NCBI GenBank assembly: GCA_951802425.1
Contig: OX637803.1
Location: 682,001 to 746,000, forward strand
From: Clavaria fumosa
Taxonomy: Eukaryota; Basidiomycota; Agaricomycetes; Agaricales; Clavariaceae
DNA: 64,000 nucleotides
Direction: 5' to 3'
A program made the translations under genes and the position numbers. Positions 1 through 17,509 of the stretch are shown here, in pieces; position 1 is the stretch's first letter; the number at the start of each line of letters is the position of its first letter. Under the pieces are notes generated by a model, which made no database searches, was not told where the DNA came from, and was given only the letters and a program-made list of their open reading frames with translations.

Positions 1-3000
1 TTCATGTTGTTCTCCACCTCAGCCGTTTGCCGCACGAGCCAGCCAAAAGACTATTGAATTTAAAAGAGAAGTCTGCATCAGGTATTCTCAAGCAGGAGAT
101 AAACATGCCACTGACGAATTGAACAGTTATGAAGAAGGACAGCACTAGCCCCGCTTGTGCTGGTGAGATCGCGTTTCGGGCACCAACTGTCAGTAGAGCA
201 ACACTGAATAACAGCATGGCACCTAAAAAATCTATGCGGACTGCTAGCCACCGCTACAAGCCAAGGTTATTATCCTCGCTTTTCCACGCAAAGGGTGGAA
301 GACAGACCTGGTTAACCCATGTTAGCCAGTATGCCCTGTGTAGATTGTGAACGCAAGGAAAAGAAAAGCAATAAATATCAGACCGATTCTCAATATCCAT
401 TCGTTTCTGATTGTCAAGTTGAAATCGTTCGGACTCGCCATAAGCTCTGATGGTACCAATGCCGGAAAGTGATTCTGAAAAATGGGAATACAACGACGAC
501 CGCAGTATTGCATCTGCGAAGCGGGTAAGTGCGACCCTCGGGAATTATGCCAACATACTCATACCTAATCGCTGCACATTCCTTCATAAATGACTAATAT
601 ACACAAGAGAATGTGACAGCTTACCTTTAGTTCCCTCGCCGAAGCACGATAGAAATATGCCGCATACGTATACAGGAAGGAGATGCAGAAGACCGGCACG
701 AGGAACCATGGAAGAAGAACCGCCACCAGGATGATCGCGCCGAGTATTTGTACGCATGTCGCTAAAAACATTCTGAACGAATCTTCGGGGGCCTCTCAGA
801 CGATTTGGTTTGGTTATTCGAATAGACAACGCACCGACAAGCAAATTATCAAGGGTATCAACATCTACTCCACATATTCAGTGTCCAGTCTATGGGCCTA
901 GTGGCAATGGACATACCTTTCGAGAATCGATTCATGATACGTCCCAGAGGCTAATGTTGAAAGTCATATTAGACAGCAGTCACTAGCACAGAAGACTTCC
1001 TACCGTGGTTTCAAAAAAGGACATGGGTGCGCGCATCACACTGCGAAGAGCATCCTGATGAGAGGGAAGGCGTCAGGAAATTGATATTCTTTTGAAAGAT
1101 CAAGAATGATGCGGCTCACCCTATGAAGACGTTGAGAAGCAAGATACGTGACGAGAGCCAACGTCGCGCCCATCAGGAATAAAGCCACCATCTGACCAAC
1201 AGCTAGTGCGGCGTAGACACCCATCTGTTCAAAGTGTGAGTGTGTCACTTATATCACGACACTTTGGGTCCTCCTACGTAGAAAGCCGGCGAGCGATGAA
1301 ATTTCATTTCCTGCCAATACACCAACCTCCATCCCACAGATCAGTGACGTGCAAGGTTCCAATCGGTAGAAGGTAGACCTACCAGTACGAAGACATCACT
1401 GTGGCGCCTTGAAACAACACAAGAAAGAGAAGCAAAAACGGTGTAGTGAAGACGCCTTTTGCTGCACGGAAATACGCGCCATATACTGAGCCGCCCACAG
1501 CGCCGATAATTCTCTCTTCCGCCTGCATGATGCCGGCACCAAGCACCGAACTCTTGTTCACTTCTTTCACAGCTTCTTCGCTCTTGTCCCCTCCAGCGTT
1601 TTCCCCCGCAGAAGAGCTCGCTTCTTGAGACCCGAATTCCATAACCAACTTTGCGAATTCGCCTTCCTTGGCAATGAGCTCTGCATACGTGCCGCGCTCC
1701 GCAATCTGTCCGTCGACAACCGTAAAGATATAGTCGACTTTGGGAAGGAAGTGCAAAGCGTGAGTGACAAGTATGCGCGTCTTGCCCGTTGAGCCGTTTT
1801 GGAAGACATTTTGGAAGACAGCTTTACCGACGTGTGCGTCAAGTGCGGAGAGTGGATCCTTTGTTTACGCACATTAGCAATAGATCAAACGTCTCGCTGC
1901 CTGTGAACTCACGTCAAAGATCTGTACATCGGTGTCACAATAGATTGCCCGACAAATGTTCACTCGCTGTTTCTGGCCACCCGAAAGTGTAATACCCTGA
2001 TCGACCCAATTCTCAGCACAAACAAAGCGAGCACTAAACCGACTCACCCTCTCGCCAACTTCTGTCAAATCCCCGTTGGGAAGCATTTCCAAGTCAGGCT
2101 CGAGACATGCGGACCGCACAGCATTCCAGTACTAATCGACGTCAGCGTTGGGTATACACAAGGAAGATAGATGAAGACATTGGCTACCTTTTCAGGGTCG
2201 AACTCTCGCCCGAAGCATATGTTCTCTCGAATTGTGGCATTCTGACAGGGAAAAAAGTGAGACAGAGATTCAGCCAAATCTAGAAGCATCCTTCACCTGG
2301 ATCCAAGCGGTCTGAGCACAATAGGCGACAGATCCGCCGAACGCAACGGTGCCTGCAGTCTTGCGCATCTCTCCAATGAGTGCTTGAAGCAGAGAACTCT
2401 TCCCAGCGCCGACCGGTCCCACAATCGCCAGCAGGATCCCTCTCGGTATCTCGAAATTGAGGTTGCTGATGCTGAAGACTTTTGGTTGTTCCTTTTCGGA
2501 TGCCCCCTCGGCCGTCTGAGAGTCGGGGCTTGGGGTCTTGGAAAAACGGTGAGTGAATCTCTTGCGAGCCTTTTTGTGCTCCACTTCCGGGGGTGGACTA
2601 TCCCAAGTGAAGAAAGCATTCTCCACTCGCACTGCGACGGGGAGTGACGGGTCTCGAATTTGAGTATCCTCAAGAACCTCGGCCTCAAACACTGCGTAAA
2701 GGCGCTCAAGTGCGTTCAACGCGTCTGCGATAGAACTGAAAGACACCGCTGCGCGTGAAGAAGTCAGTGCTTGGGATGGGAGCACGGCGCTCAATGAAGG
2801 GACATACGCAACAGCATCAACGGCAAGCGCAATAAATTGAACAAGGTGAGAGAAGAGAATATAATCCCTGGGGTTAACTGATGTCCTGAGAGAGAGTACG
2901 CCACGAAGGAGAGGACGGACGCCACAGCGGGCAAGGAAAGCGCGACACCGCTGTTGGCGGAACGAGCTAGCAATAGTGAGCGGAGGTACCTATACACGTG

Positions 3001-4349
3001 TCATAAGAAAAAGCTGAAGTTATGAGAGATCAAATAAATCAGCATACGCCATCTCGTTTCGACGATATTCGGAAATACGCCGCAAGAAAGATTCCTCCCA
3101 CGCGAAGAACTTGATGACTTTCGCCCCACCTAGTATTTCTTGCAGCAATTTCGCTCGTTTGTCTGTCCAGATCATACTCTTTTGTCTAATTTTGAACAGA
3201 CTCCTCATGACCAACGTCTGTGGTGGAGTGACCAGGAAAAAGAGGCCGAAGCCGGCAAGAGCACTCGGTCCGAGATTGACAAGGAGGAGAATCAAGCAGA
3301 TGATCATTTGAATTGGGGATGTCCATGCCATGTGGAAGAAACCGGCACAAAAATCGATTCTGGAGACATCAGTGGAGATGTGATTGATCAATTTCCCATT
3401 GGTCAACGTCGACCGAGCCCGAGTGGTCAAGCGCAGCGAACGCGAGTATATTGCGCTGATCAAGCCTCCTCTCAGAAGGACGCCAGTAATGGTGGCGCGA
3501 TAGAAGAAATGATGGGTGCAGAGCGACGAAACGAGTTGCAATGCCAGAAGGCCAAATGCCAGGCCTACGCCTTTGCCCACGGGAGGGGCGTGAAGGGACA
3601 AATTGGGGTTACGGTGGGCAAGATACGACTGTGCGGCAAAGTCGATAATCGCCTGTTTGCATGAAGGGAGATCAGAAATGTCACAGGTATTGTTACAACG
3701 ATAGAATGACCTTGAGAACCAGAGGGTTGGTGATTTGCGCCGTGTCACCAATGACTTTAATGAAGCCCCCGATCCAGAACCACCACTTGATGCTGTCGTT
3801 CATCGCTAGGAGCAAGCTGGCTTTGCGACGACCATCCTTCTCTCGCCAACGCTTCTCGCGCTCTAGTCTGTTACCGCGTATAGTCCACCACCAACCTCGT
3901 AATCCAGGGCTGATTTCACCCCTGGTCAGACGAGCATTGTACTGCTCAGCCTTCGCTCGACGTGCTTCGAACGATGTGACGATTCGATCGGCAACGACAG
4001 AGGCAGAATGACGGTCCTGAAGCCGATAAAGGTCGGAAGCCTCGAGGGGCCTAGCGTATCCGAGGGACAAAAGAGGAGTGATCCAATTCCATGTCAAGAC
4101 ACTAAACCATCCTGCGGTTGCCTCGGGTATCAGCTTGGCGTCATCCAAAGAGCCCCCTGCGGGGGGAGGATTTGGATTCGGCGCGAACAAATGAAGAGCT
4201 CTGAGGGTGCAATGCGGTGAGGAATAGATCGATCTAGATCGTGAGAGGAAACTGAGCCACAGATCTCACCTGTAGAGCCTGCTACGCTTGGCGGGTCCGC
4301 GCTTCCCATCCGAGATTGATGGTTTATCTTCAAGGCTTTTGACCGACAT
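1..4349 (-). CDS. ABCC-type multidrug/organic-anion ABC transporter (Yor1-like), 3' part cut by window edge
   Basis: This is a full-size ABC exporter of the MRP/ABCC family without an extra N-terminal TMD0, as in yeast Yor1. It would pump conjugates or drugs across a membrane using ATP. The start ATG at 4349 opens a short exon ([16 protein letters not shown]...) ending at a GTGAGA donor near 4271; splicing to about 4206 restores the frame of the [14 protein letters not shown] segment typical of ABCC N-termini. TMD1 lies at about 3750-2800. NBD1 has Walker [10 protein letters not shown] near 2400, the signature LSGGQKQR near 1990-1960 and the H-loop segment [14 protein letters not shown] near 1770. 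A Ser/Glu-rich linker (about 1700-1560) precedes TMD2, which runs off the left edge, so NBD2 and the stop are not visible. It is transcribed divergently from the dehydrogenase at 4818. The family is sure; the substrate is unknown. Confidence 0.9.
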
Positions 4350-4817
4350 GCCTCGCGAAAGATAGAGTGCGCGCCCCAGATGATATTAGCGTTGGGGAGG
4401 TGGCAAAGCGTGAAGAAGCCTCGACCATTTGAGCTCCTAAAAGAGGCTCACAAAATCGAAACGTGCTGACTCAACCTCAGAATGCAGAGGGTGAAGATAC
4501 CCCATTAGGAGGCGTCATTTGTCATGACTGACTTGACTTGCGGTACTGACGAAACACGCCAACTGCGGACGGGCGCCGACGACAAAGCTACACACGCGAT
4601 CAGTCCAGTTCTAGAGCGTTTGTATTCGCTCACCCGTAGGTCATATGACAGGCAGATTGGACTCCGGATAACGTAATCTGATCGGTGCCTTTTTGATTTT
4701 CTTTTTTGCCGTAGTGACGCACCACACTCGGCGGAATCCTAATGGTAGCCAGTATAACTCATTGGCAACTGGTGCTCACTCGCACACACCGCACGAGAGG
4801 ACTACTGTATCTCAACA
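4350..4817. promoter_or_regulatory. divergent intergenic region between ABC transporter and SDR genes
   Basis: This 470 bp region separates two divergent start codons and must hold both 5' UTRs and promoters. I see no convincing coding frame and no clear TATA box. The only open frame, near 4693-4878, overlaps the SDR start and lacks family features. Confidence 0.4.
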
Positions 4818-6209
4818 ATGCGTCGAGGCGTCCTTGGCTTCATCCGCGACCAAAGTAAACCAGCACCGCCCTTGGTGACTGCTGACCTCGTCGGAAAGAC
4901 TGTCATGGTCATCGGTCAGACTAGCGTTTTCTTCCCGTGAATTTGCAGTTAAACAGTTCGCTCTCTGATTACTGGCTAAAACCAGGTGCGAATACTGGTC
5001 TGGGTTTCGAGGCTTGCAAGCACTTCGCCCGCATGAACCCCGCTCGTCTGATCTTGGCATGTCGAAATGAGGATAAGGGAAAGGCGGCCGTCGAAAGTAA
5101 GCCCCGTGTGCTACAGTGTTGGCATTAACTCCCCCACGTTGATATTGAATTCTGATTTTCAGGGCTTGTCCAAGAGACAGGGTTTGGCGGTGCAGAACTA
5201 TGGCTCGTTGATCTTAGTCAATTCTCTTCTGTCATTCGCTTCACGGAGAAATTCAGCAAGGACGGAGGAAGACTGGATATTCTCGTGTCCAACGCCGGAA
5301 TTGTGTCCCGGGTCTTTGAAGCTACCTCGGACGGCTGGGAATCCACGTGAGCCACCTCCGACTTATTTTATACCGTCCAAAACGGTTAAGAGCGGCAAAA
5401 CTCAGCATCCAAGTCAACCACCTCTCGACCGCACTTCTTTGCCTGCACCTGTTTCCTCACATGGTCAGAACGGCAAGGGACTACAAGACGAAGTCCCGCT
5501 TGGTGATTGTGTCCAGCGACGCACACCACAACTACTCCATCGACGACTCTATCACAGGGAATCCGTCAATTTTGGAGACCTTCAAAGGTCCTCACGGGTA
5601 AGGTTCAGTTGATATGCCTGTCCGGATTTTCTATTCATGCGAGCGGTTTGCTTTGTTCAGTCCACAGTTGAGTCGCTATTTCTTAAGCAAACGTGAGCCT
5701 GTAGAACTCTGTCCCCCCTTCGCGCGTGGCACCACTGATCAGGACGCGACCAGTTCTCAACGTGTTCTTCACCCGGGCCTTCGCGGAACACGTGCCGCCC
5801 ACCGCAGGGGTGATCGTCAACACGGTCAACCCCGCCTTCTGCAAATCCGAGCTCCGTCGCAGCCTGCCCTTCCCATGGACCCTCGTCGAGAAGCTCGTGG
5901 TGAAGCTCCTCGCGTTCACCACCGAAGAAGGGAGCCGTCAGCTCGTTTGGGCTTCGGTAGGCGGCTCCGAACAGGAGTCTGAGCTGCACGGAGCCTATAT
6001 CCATTTCTCGCGCGTCACGGAGCCCAGCGACCACGTGTTGAGCCCACAAGGGAAGGAGGTACAGGCCCGGGTTTGGGTACGCCAATACGAATGTGTGTGT
6101 GCGCGCGTTTGCTGATGAGCGCCAATAGACAGAAACCCTCGATATCCTGACGCGTGTATCTCCCACGACGAAGACGATCGTGGACGAGTATCTGCAAACG
6201 GAAACTTGA
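4818..6209 (+). CDS. short-chain dehydrogenase/reductase (retinol dehydrogenase-like)
   Basis: This is an NAD(P)-dependent oxidoreductase of the classical SDR fold, closest in pattern to the retinol dehydrogenase/WW-domain oxidoreductase-like proteins common in fungi. The start ATG at 4818 begins MRRGVLGFIRDQ. The first intron splits the Rossmann nucleotide motif, which reads GANTGLGFEACKHFA after splicing (about 4985-5040). The structural motif LDILVSNAGI lies near 5275-5305, a VIVSSDAHHNY segment near 5505-5535, and the catalytic YxxxK as YFLSK near 5670-5690. The YFLSK exon joins LLNVFFTRAFAEHV across a 60-70 nt intron. A last small exon encodes TETLDILTRV and ends at TGA 6207-6209. About six exons give roughly 310 residues, normal for the family. 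The substrate cannot be inferred. It is convergent with the DBP6 gene. Confidence 0.85.
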
Positions 6210-6431
6210 TGACGATTACAAAGCCTTATCTCTGTCTCGTACGTTGATTGTGCTATGATAAAAACTCATTGCTATTGTGACAAGATGAAGTGGCAACCCC
6301 AATGTATGGGGCCGACAATGACGTCCGCGGTCGGAGGGATCGTAAGTCAGAAAGCCGATGGCATGACTAACCGAGGCCTTGGCTTTCTCTCGCTTGACAA
6401 TCGTGTGATGATGGCTCGGAACGTCTTCCGG

Positions 6432-8987
6432 TCATGATGACTGTTCTTTGAGCGTTTTCAACGCGGTCTGCGGGGTGCAAAGGCTGAGCCGCGAACCGAG
6501 CCGCAAAGAACTGGAGCAAGATAGAAATCGACTGACCTCGTAGTGAGGAATAAACGGCTCCAGCGCTTTTTCTGATACTCTGACTCGCTTCACTCGTTCC
6601 CAGTGGCCAGCCTCCCTGAGCATGAGCTTGAAATGCCTCGCCTTCGCCACATTTCAGAATCTAGACTATCCAGCCTGCGTATTGCTTACCTCTTGGGATT
6701 CCACCAGCGTCCAGGCGTCCCCAGCCCTCCCAGCACGAGCAGTCCGCCCAACGCGATGGACATACTTCCGCATGTCTACTGGGGCGTCATAGCTCACCAC
6801 ATGCGAGACATGGCTGATGTCCATCCCACGAGAGACCAGATCAGAACAAACGAGACTTTGAGTCGGAACGATCACGATTATCAGACAACGTGCTTCGTGG
6901 CAGGAAGAACAAAAAGACATTGACGTACATCTGGATTTCCTGCGCCTTGAACCTTCGCAAGATAGCCCTCCTGTGAGGTTCATTAAGATCACTCGAATAT
7001 GCACTTATGGCGATTCGCTTCTGGTCCTGGTCCTGTTTCTTGCCCGCCGCATTTGAAATCCAGTTTTCATCAAAGACTTCGAACAGCCTGACAAGTCGAC
7101 ATGTCGATTCCGCTGATTTCGTAAATACCAATGCATTCGAGACGGCACAGTTGTGCACCAGATGAAAAAGCATGAGTGGTTTGTTGGAAGCCTCACATGT
7201 GATCATATGTTCCTTTGAAGATATTCGTTCTACCAGCAACTTCTGGAACAACCTGACGCAAGAATGACGATACCTTCAATTCAGTGGGAATCGCAAACTT
7301 CTCCAAGACGACGTCCGAGAGACCACCGACATGTTCAGAGCTCACGCTCTGCACAACAAAGTATTTAGGGTTTCGCAATTCCAAGGCCGCAATTTGTCCT
7401 GGATCCCTCGTGAGCGTGGCAGAAAAGAGCAGCTTTTGGCACGACGGCTCTGCGTTCTTGTCCGTATCCGCGCGAAACGCAGGGACCGGCAAAAAATGGG
7501 GGGCCATTGCGTCTGGGATGGGAAGGTCTGTGACGGGTGGTTCAAAAGCATGTTGGGGTTGTTGGGAAGGGCCGCGAATCGCCGCGAGGACCTGGGCCAA
7601 CCAATCTTGGAATGACTGGGCTAGAAGACGATCCGCTTCGTCGATCACCTGTCGGTCTCATACTTAAGGGGATCGCAAAATGTGGCAGCGATAGCGTACA
7701 AGGAATCGCAAATGTTGAAGAGTGAAATTCGGCGTTTGGCTTAGGTGGTCGATTAAACGACCTGGTGTGCAGATGAGAACGTCAACTTTGCTCGAGCCAC
7801 CTTGCAACCTGGTCATGGTCATCAGCGGCGCATCGTCCTTCCAGACATTAAGTTGAGTTGGTGATTTACCGTGTTGACTTTTCCGCCACAAGTTGGGCTT
7901 GCTCATGAGTAAATGAGCGTTTACCAGAAGCTGTGCCAATCTGTGCCAATCGTGGGCGAAGTCTTCAGGAGTACGTGATCTATAGAGATCCATCAAGCAC
8001 CTTGAGTCCACGACCCTTCCCAACCTGTTCCATCGTATCCCGCACTTGGGATACGAGATCACGCGTAGGGAGGACGATTAGTGCACGGAGCCGCACGATG
8101 ATGCGTGTTGAAATTATCTGTGCTAACGTCGAGATTCACATATCGCGCGGGACTGTCTACACGCACCTCAATGATAGGAAGTACGTATGCTAGCGTCTTG
8201 CCACTTCCTGTCGGTGCCGAAACACAGACATCGCTCGGCGGAGTGTAAGGCTGGTAGAGTGCTCTCTGCGACATGATTTTAGGCAAAAGGAACGGCAATA
8301 CTGCTGTTTGTACTGTGCGGCACGAGTAAGTCTCAAGCCGAGCAGCTCAAAAGGCTCAAGAAACAGACCGGCAAAAAGTTCCGTGATCCCTAAATCTCTC
8401 AGGCGCATCCTCATTGGTCGTGACAGTCCGGTTGCGGGGTCATTCTCGCCTTCAATCGAGATAGGGAGTACATTGGTGACATCCACGATGTCAGCAACGA
8501 CAAGAGCTTGATCGAGACCTTGCAGCAGCAAGTCGGACTTAGAAGGCGGGTCAGGTATCACGGGCGGCGGGAAAGATGGAAGCGCAGTGGGGTTCAAGGT
8601 GGTGACGAATTCGGGCGAACGTTCCTTCTGGCTGAGCGCCTCCATCTCCACGTCTTCAATGGACGAGGGAGACCTCCGCCGTTTCCGAGACTTATTCTCC
8701 CTCATTTTCGAAATTTCGTCCTCGCATTCCGTCGGATTTTCATCTGCTATAGCTTCGCCATCTGTGACCTTGTCTTGCTCTCCAACGGACAGTTGAACCG
8801 TAGGGCCATGTTTCAACGAAGTGGCTCTGACTTTCCTTCTTGTTTTTTTTCTCTTCAGATACCTCTGTTTTGCCTTGGTTTTCACCTGTAAAAGACCAGC
8901 CATTACCTCCGCGCCGAAAATGCGTGAAAATGAAAAAGAACTTGCTTTGGGTTTCGCTTCGCTAGGGTTCACTAAGCTCGGGCCCAT
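6432..8987 (-). CDS. DBP6: DEAD-box RNA helicase Dbp6/DDX51 (60S ribosome biogenesis)
   Basis: This is an ATP-dependent RNA helicase for early 60S pre-ribosome assembly in the nucleolus. The ATG at 8985-8987 starts a basic, acidic-patch N-terminal extension of about 220 residues rich in Lys/Arg. The DEAD core follows: LGITELFAVQTAVLPFLL (family-specific entry region), motif I SAPTGSGKT near 8215, LRALIVLPTRDL near 8070, ICTPGRLIDHL near 7770, motif II IDEADRLL near 7640, motif III SAT near 7425, NALVFTKSAEST near 7120, and motif VI HRVGRTARAG near 6750. It ends TLKEQSS at 6432. The intron inside the LFAVQ region starts with the weak donor GTCTGT, but only that splice restores the conserved sequence. 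The pattern LRALIVLPTRDLVSQV with a long insert after DEADRLL separates Dbp6/DDX51 from other DEAD proteins. Confidence 0.92.
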
Positions 8988-9140
8988 TGCGACACGATCG
9001 ACCGCCGCCACCGCGCACTTCGGGGAGGCGGGAAAAACGTGACCTTGTTATGAATGTACAGGTACAAGTAGTTATGGAAAGGTACACAAAATTTCGAACT
9101 GAAAGTAAAACACGGTCACCTAAAACATGGTCACCATCCA

Positions 9141-10801
9141 TTAATCCCTGAAGAGTCCCTTGAGATAGTTGACGACCGTTTCCCTCAACACCCCGTCCAC
9201 ACTCGGATTCGCTAATAACTCAGTCGCCAACTCCGCCCTCTGCTTGACTTTGGAATTCTCTCTGTCTTGTTCTTCCCTCCGCCGCATATATTCTAGCTTC
9301 AGCTTAGCCGTTTGTGTCTGCGTCTGCAACAGATGCAGATACGTCGTGAACATTGACTGCGGTATACTGATCGTCATGTTTGGCTCGGAAGGGGATGAGG
9401 GCAGCGATTGCTGAGTCTGATCTGATATCGTTGGGGTATGAGCGCTGCCGGAGGCGGGCGGCGGTTGCATCGTGGCAGCATGTGATACCGTGGGTTTGGG
9501 CAGATGAGATGGTGGGGGCGGGAGCGGCGGCGGCGGCTGTGCGAGTTGTTGCACGGCTGCCGCGGCACGATCTGGAGATAAATTGCTGCCATCGGACATA
9601 TGCTGATCGGGGTATTCAAGAGCAGGGTCGTCTTCAACGTCGAGGTCTTCGCCTGCGGCGCCGCCTGACGAAGAGGGAAGAGTGTTAGAATGCCGTATCA
9701 CCGTCGGCCGTGTTGTCGCGGGATCGCCATGCCACCTTTGACACAAACAGGATTCATTAATATCTATCTGTCCGTCCCGCCAAATCAAGGTGTCCTGACC
9801 CACCTCGAACAGAACAAGTTGTACCATCCATTCCTATGCCACGTGTCGATGGTCCTTGCACTAATATTGCCCAAGTCGCACCCAGCCCGTTTCGCTGCTT
9901 GCAGGCGCTGTTCATTTTGACGCAATCGATCAGCCTCTGGAAGACCCGCGCTCACTGGCGGGCTTCCGATTTGCGCATTATACATCTCACAGGCGTATAT
10001 CTGCTTGAACAGATTGAAGTTCCGCTCGTAGCAACCTTTGAGTGCTTGATATGTCTTTTTCCCGTCAAAGACTTGGATTGCGCACTGCACAAGCATGAGC
10101 GCCAGACGACCTCCTTTATATTGAAGTGAAAGACGGACCTCTCGCAGACACGAGTTCTTCGTGGCTCGAAGAGCATTCCAACGGTCGTCGTGACCAGGAG
10201 CCATGAGCCATTCGAAAAGCTTGGTCTTCTCATCGTCCTTCCAATGTTTAGAACCGTGCGCCCCGCTTTCGCCGTCAAAGCCGTCAGCAGAACTGACACC
10301 ATTACCATCCTCGCCGTCACGTCGCTTCTTGATCATTGGCGACGCTGTCGTGCTTTCCGAGACTGGCTTGCGTTTCAACGCCAAAGGGGCAACTGCGGCG
10401 AAATTAACCATCGAGCTGGTCTGTTGTGGATGTTGCTGTGCCGCTGCGGAGGTGGTCGCATTGTTCTGCTGTGGGCTAGTTGGCGATGCTGTCAGCCCAC
10501 GATATGCATTGCTATCCGAATACGATGATCTAGCGCCAACCGCGGGTCCGAGATGTGCCCTCAAGGCTTCGTTCAAGCTCTGGTCGACAAAGGACGTCAG
10601 CGCGGGAGAGCTTGCAGAAGAGAGTTTGATTGCACACGGAGACGTTCGACTTGTCAGGGAGCGGCAGATGGCCGTACTGTAAGTTAGGTTCGCTGCGTAA
10701 CGGAGGCCAGTTTTGAAAGATAAGATAGAGCCAAGATCAAAACCAGGGGAAAAGTGAAGTTGGCGAAAAGGGCCTACTCACTTTTGCACCTGGGAGGCCA
10801 T
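9141..10801 (-). CDS. SANT/Myb-like domain protein, uncharacterised
   Basis: This is a predicted nuclear protein of about 460 residues. The start at 10799-10801 opens a tiny exon MASQVQ with a GTGAGT donor; splicing to about 10680 joins a Ser-rich N-terminus. A basic patch PMIKKRRDGEDG (near 10320) could be a nuclear localisation signal. The core HWKDDEKTKLFEWLM (about 10240-10190), followed by LRATKNSCLREV and a Tyr/Phe-rich segment, resembles a Myb/SANT-like DNA-binding trihelix as seen in basidiomycete hypothetical proteins. A 68 nt intron near 9740-9805 joins YNLFCSR to WHGDPATTRP. The C-terminal half has Gln/Pro-rich runs and then a charged helix YMRRREEQDRENSKVKQRAE that looks coiled-coil. 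The gene lies 150 bp downstream of the DBP6 promoter. The role is not known; DNA binding is an inference from the domain. Confidence 0.75.
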
Positions 10802-10998
10802 GGAGCGAACCACACTGGGCCGAACAGAAGCAAATTGACTGAACGGCTCGCAAGTTGGTGCGAACTGCGGGTGACTAACCGTGACCGTAACGAGGAACGT
10901 GTGACACAGCAGCTCAGTCAGTCAAGTTACAGAAGGTTCAATTCAATTCTCTCAACAGACCATACGGCCTAAATATGTGAACAATAAAGCACAACTCA

Positions 10999-15220
<4,222 letters not shown>

Positions 15221-15558
15221 GCGTGCTGCCCGGTATCGTTTCACCCAACCCACCAACACAATCTTTTACGTTCGCTGGCCGTTAGGCAACTTATTATACA
15301 AAACTCAGGCGCTAGGACGGGTTTACTCGGCTGTTCTGTTTCGCTTTGGGGGGGCGAAATTGCCCGCATTGTTTGCACCGTTGTTTATTCGCCTGAGCCA
15401 CAGCTGCAAGCACACACCAATATATTACAGTATATATCCCAACCCGTGCAAAACCCTCACAACCCTCACCAGTTCGACACTCCGGGTGATCCTTCGCACA
15501 AACACGCCCCAATCGCTCTCTGTTCCCAACCGCCACGTAGTCTACCACTCGCTCTGTT
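15221..15558. promoter_or_regulatory. shared divergent promoter region, MYST HAT / LAMMER kinase
   Basis: This 338 bp stretch lies between two divergent ATGs. It contains C/A-rich stretches (about 15400-15510), typical of fungal 5' leaders. Long open frames crossing it have no family motifs and are shadows. No clear TATA box was found. Confidence 0.4.
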
Positions 15559-17509
15559 ATGCAGGCAGCTGTTCAGCAAATGCCTCCCCAGATGTTGCCC
15601 CATTATCCACAACAATCTCTAAATGGCTTCAACCCTGCGCCTCTGCCCATGACCGTTCGCAAACGGAAGCGCGTTCCGCCATTCGCCGTCAGCTACAGCG
15701 AAGTACAAGAGCTGGACGACAAAGGAAAAGTCCGCGAAGTCATTGTAATTGACGACACTCCACCGCCTCAAACAAAGTCGCCCCTTACTCCCTTTGCGAA
15801 TGGTTTCTCCGCCTCGTATCAACCTCCGGTTCTAGCCGCTCCGATACGGACCAGAGCCAGAGCAGCTGCGGAAGCTGCATTGCACAATGGGTCTTCAAGT
15901 GCCATACCAGCGTTTCCTCCTCCTACAAAGAAGAGAAAGAAAGACGTCGATGTTGACAATCGTGCCCTAGTCAAAAAACCCAATGACGGTCACCAATCTT
16001 TCGCACAGAACCGCAAGCCGTGGCCCCCTGGTAATGGGCCTGCTCCAGATGATGTATGTATCATCCTCCGACTCAGCACATCCCCTTAACTTCGTGATTG
16101 ACAGGCACCCAAACCGGCTTGGGATGACAAAGAGGGTCACTACATCATCGTTCCAGATGATATGATCTTCGAACGTTGTAAGTAGTCATGTACTCTCAAT
16201 CCATAACGCTTACGGATCGGTTGCGTAGATCGTACAGTCAAGCTCTTGGGCCAGGGAACGTATGGCAAGGTCGTGGAAGCTATCGACACTCGTACACAGA
16301 CTCGCGTGGCCATTAAAATCATTAGGGCTATCCAGAAGTATCGAGATGCAAGCAAAATCGAAGTTCGAGTTTTGCAGAAACTGAAAGAACGCGATCCGCA
16401 AAACCGATAGTAAGTGTTGGTCGCATTCTTCTGACCAGCAGCTCATGATCTGTTCTCCACTCCAGCAAATGCATCCATCTACTCCATTGGTTTGACCATC
16501 GAAACCACATATGCCTTGTCTCGGAGCTTCTCGGAATGTGTATATACGATTTCTTAAAGGAGAATGAGTTCGCACCTTTTCCCCGACACCACATACAATC
16601 GTTCGCCAAACAACTGCTAGGCAGCGTCGCTTGTAAGTGGTCCTTTCTTGACGCCTCTGTTCAATATTTACGAGACCATTATAGTTCTCCATGACTTGCA
16701 TCTCATACACACCGACCTCAAGCCAGAAAACATCCTTTTGGTAAACAACTCATACTCGGTAGCGCAAGTCCCCATACCCGGAAAGGTGCATCCAATGCTC
16801 GATGTCTCTGATACGTGCTGACATCTTTCGTCAAGCGCCACATACCCCCACGGATCAAGCGCATTTTAGACTCTACTGACATCCGGTTGATCGACTTTGG
16901 TTCTGCTACCTTTGAGAAAGAATACCACTCGACTGTTGTCTCAACACGGCATTATCGTGCCCCCGAGATCATCTTAGGTTCGTTTCTTGGTTTGAACAAT
17001 AGGTTTACCCCCTACAACAATGCCCCCGCTGCAGGTCTCGGCTGGTCATATCCTTGTGACGCATTCTCCTTGGGGTGCATCCTAGTCGAGTTTTATACCG
17101 GAGTCGCATTATTCCAGACCCACGACAATCTGGAACACCTTGCCATGATGGAAATAGTCATGGGCAAGATGCCAGACCGATTTGCTCGTGCGGGCGCAAG
17201 GTCTAAGCCCGAGTACTTTAAGGAAGGAGGAAAGCTAGATTGGCCGAAACCGAAAGCATCCAGGCAAAGTAAAAAAGATGTGCGCGCCACAAGATCACTT
17301 CAGGTCGGCCTAGAGATTCTCGAACGAAGCGAACGGTTGTGATTGACGCTCCACGCCAACAGGAACATATTCCACCCGTTGACAAGATCAACCAACACTT
17401 TTTGCATCTCGTGCAACGTCTGCTTGCGTTTGACCCTGCCCAGAGGATCACCGTGAAGGAAGCGTTGAATCACCCATATTTCAACCTTCACACTCCGGAC
17501 GAAATTTAG
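15559..17509 (+). CDS. KNS1: LAMMER (Clk-type) dual-specificity protein kinase
   Basis: This is a CMGC-group kinase that phosphorylates SR splicing factors and other regulators. The ATG at 15559 begins a Gln/Pro-rich, basic N-terminus of about 170 residues with a likely nuclear signal (TKKRKKD). Kinase domain: glycine loop [11 protein letters not shown] (16240-16275), VAIKI lysine (near 16310), [11 protein letters not shown] near 16711-16740 (the Thr in place of Arg is characteristic of LAMMER kinases), DFGSATFE (near 16895), YRAPEII (near 16965), and the diagnostic box [11 protein letters not shown] (about 17130-17168), close to the consensus EHLAMMERILG. An intron after IILG (GTTCGT...GCTGCAG, 16979-17036) removes an apparent insertion. 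The final exon ends FNLHTPDEI before TAG 17507-17509. The last exon must be joined across an intron near 17300-17360. Confidence 0.92.

Noticed and set aside
8190..9011. DBP6 start at 9011
   Set aside because: That position is GTG; the first ATG in frame is at 8987-8985 and gives MGPSLVNPSEAK.
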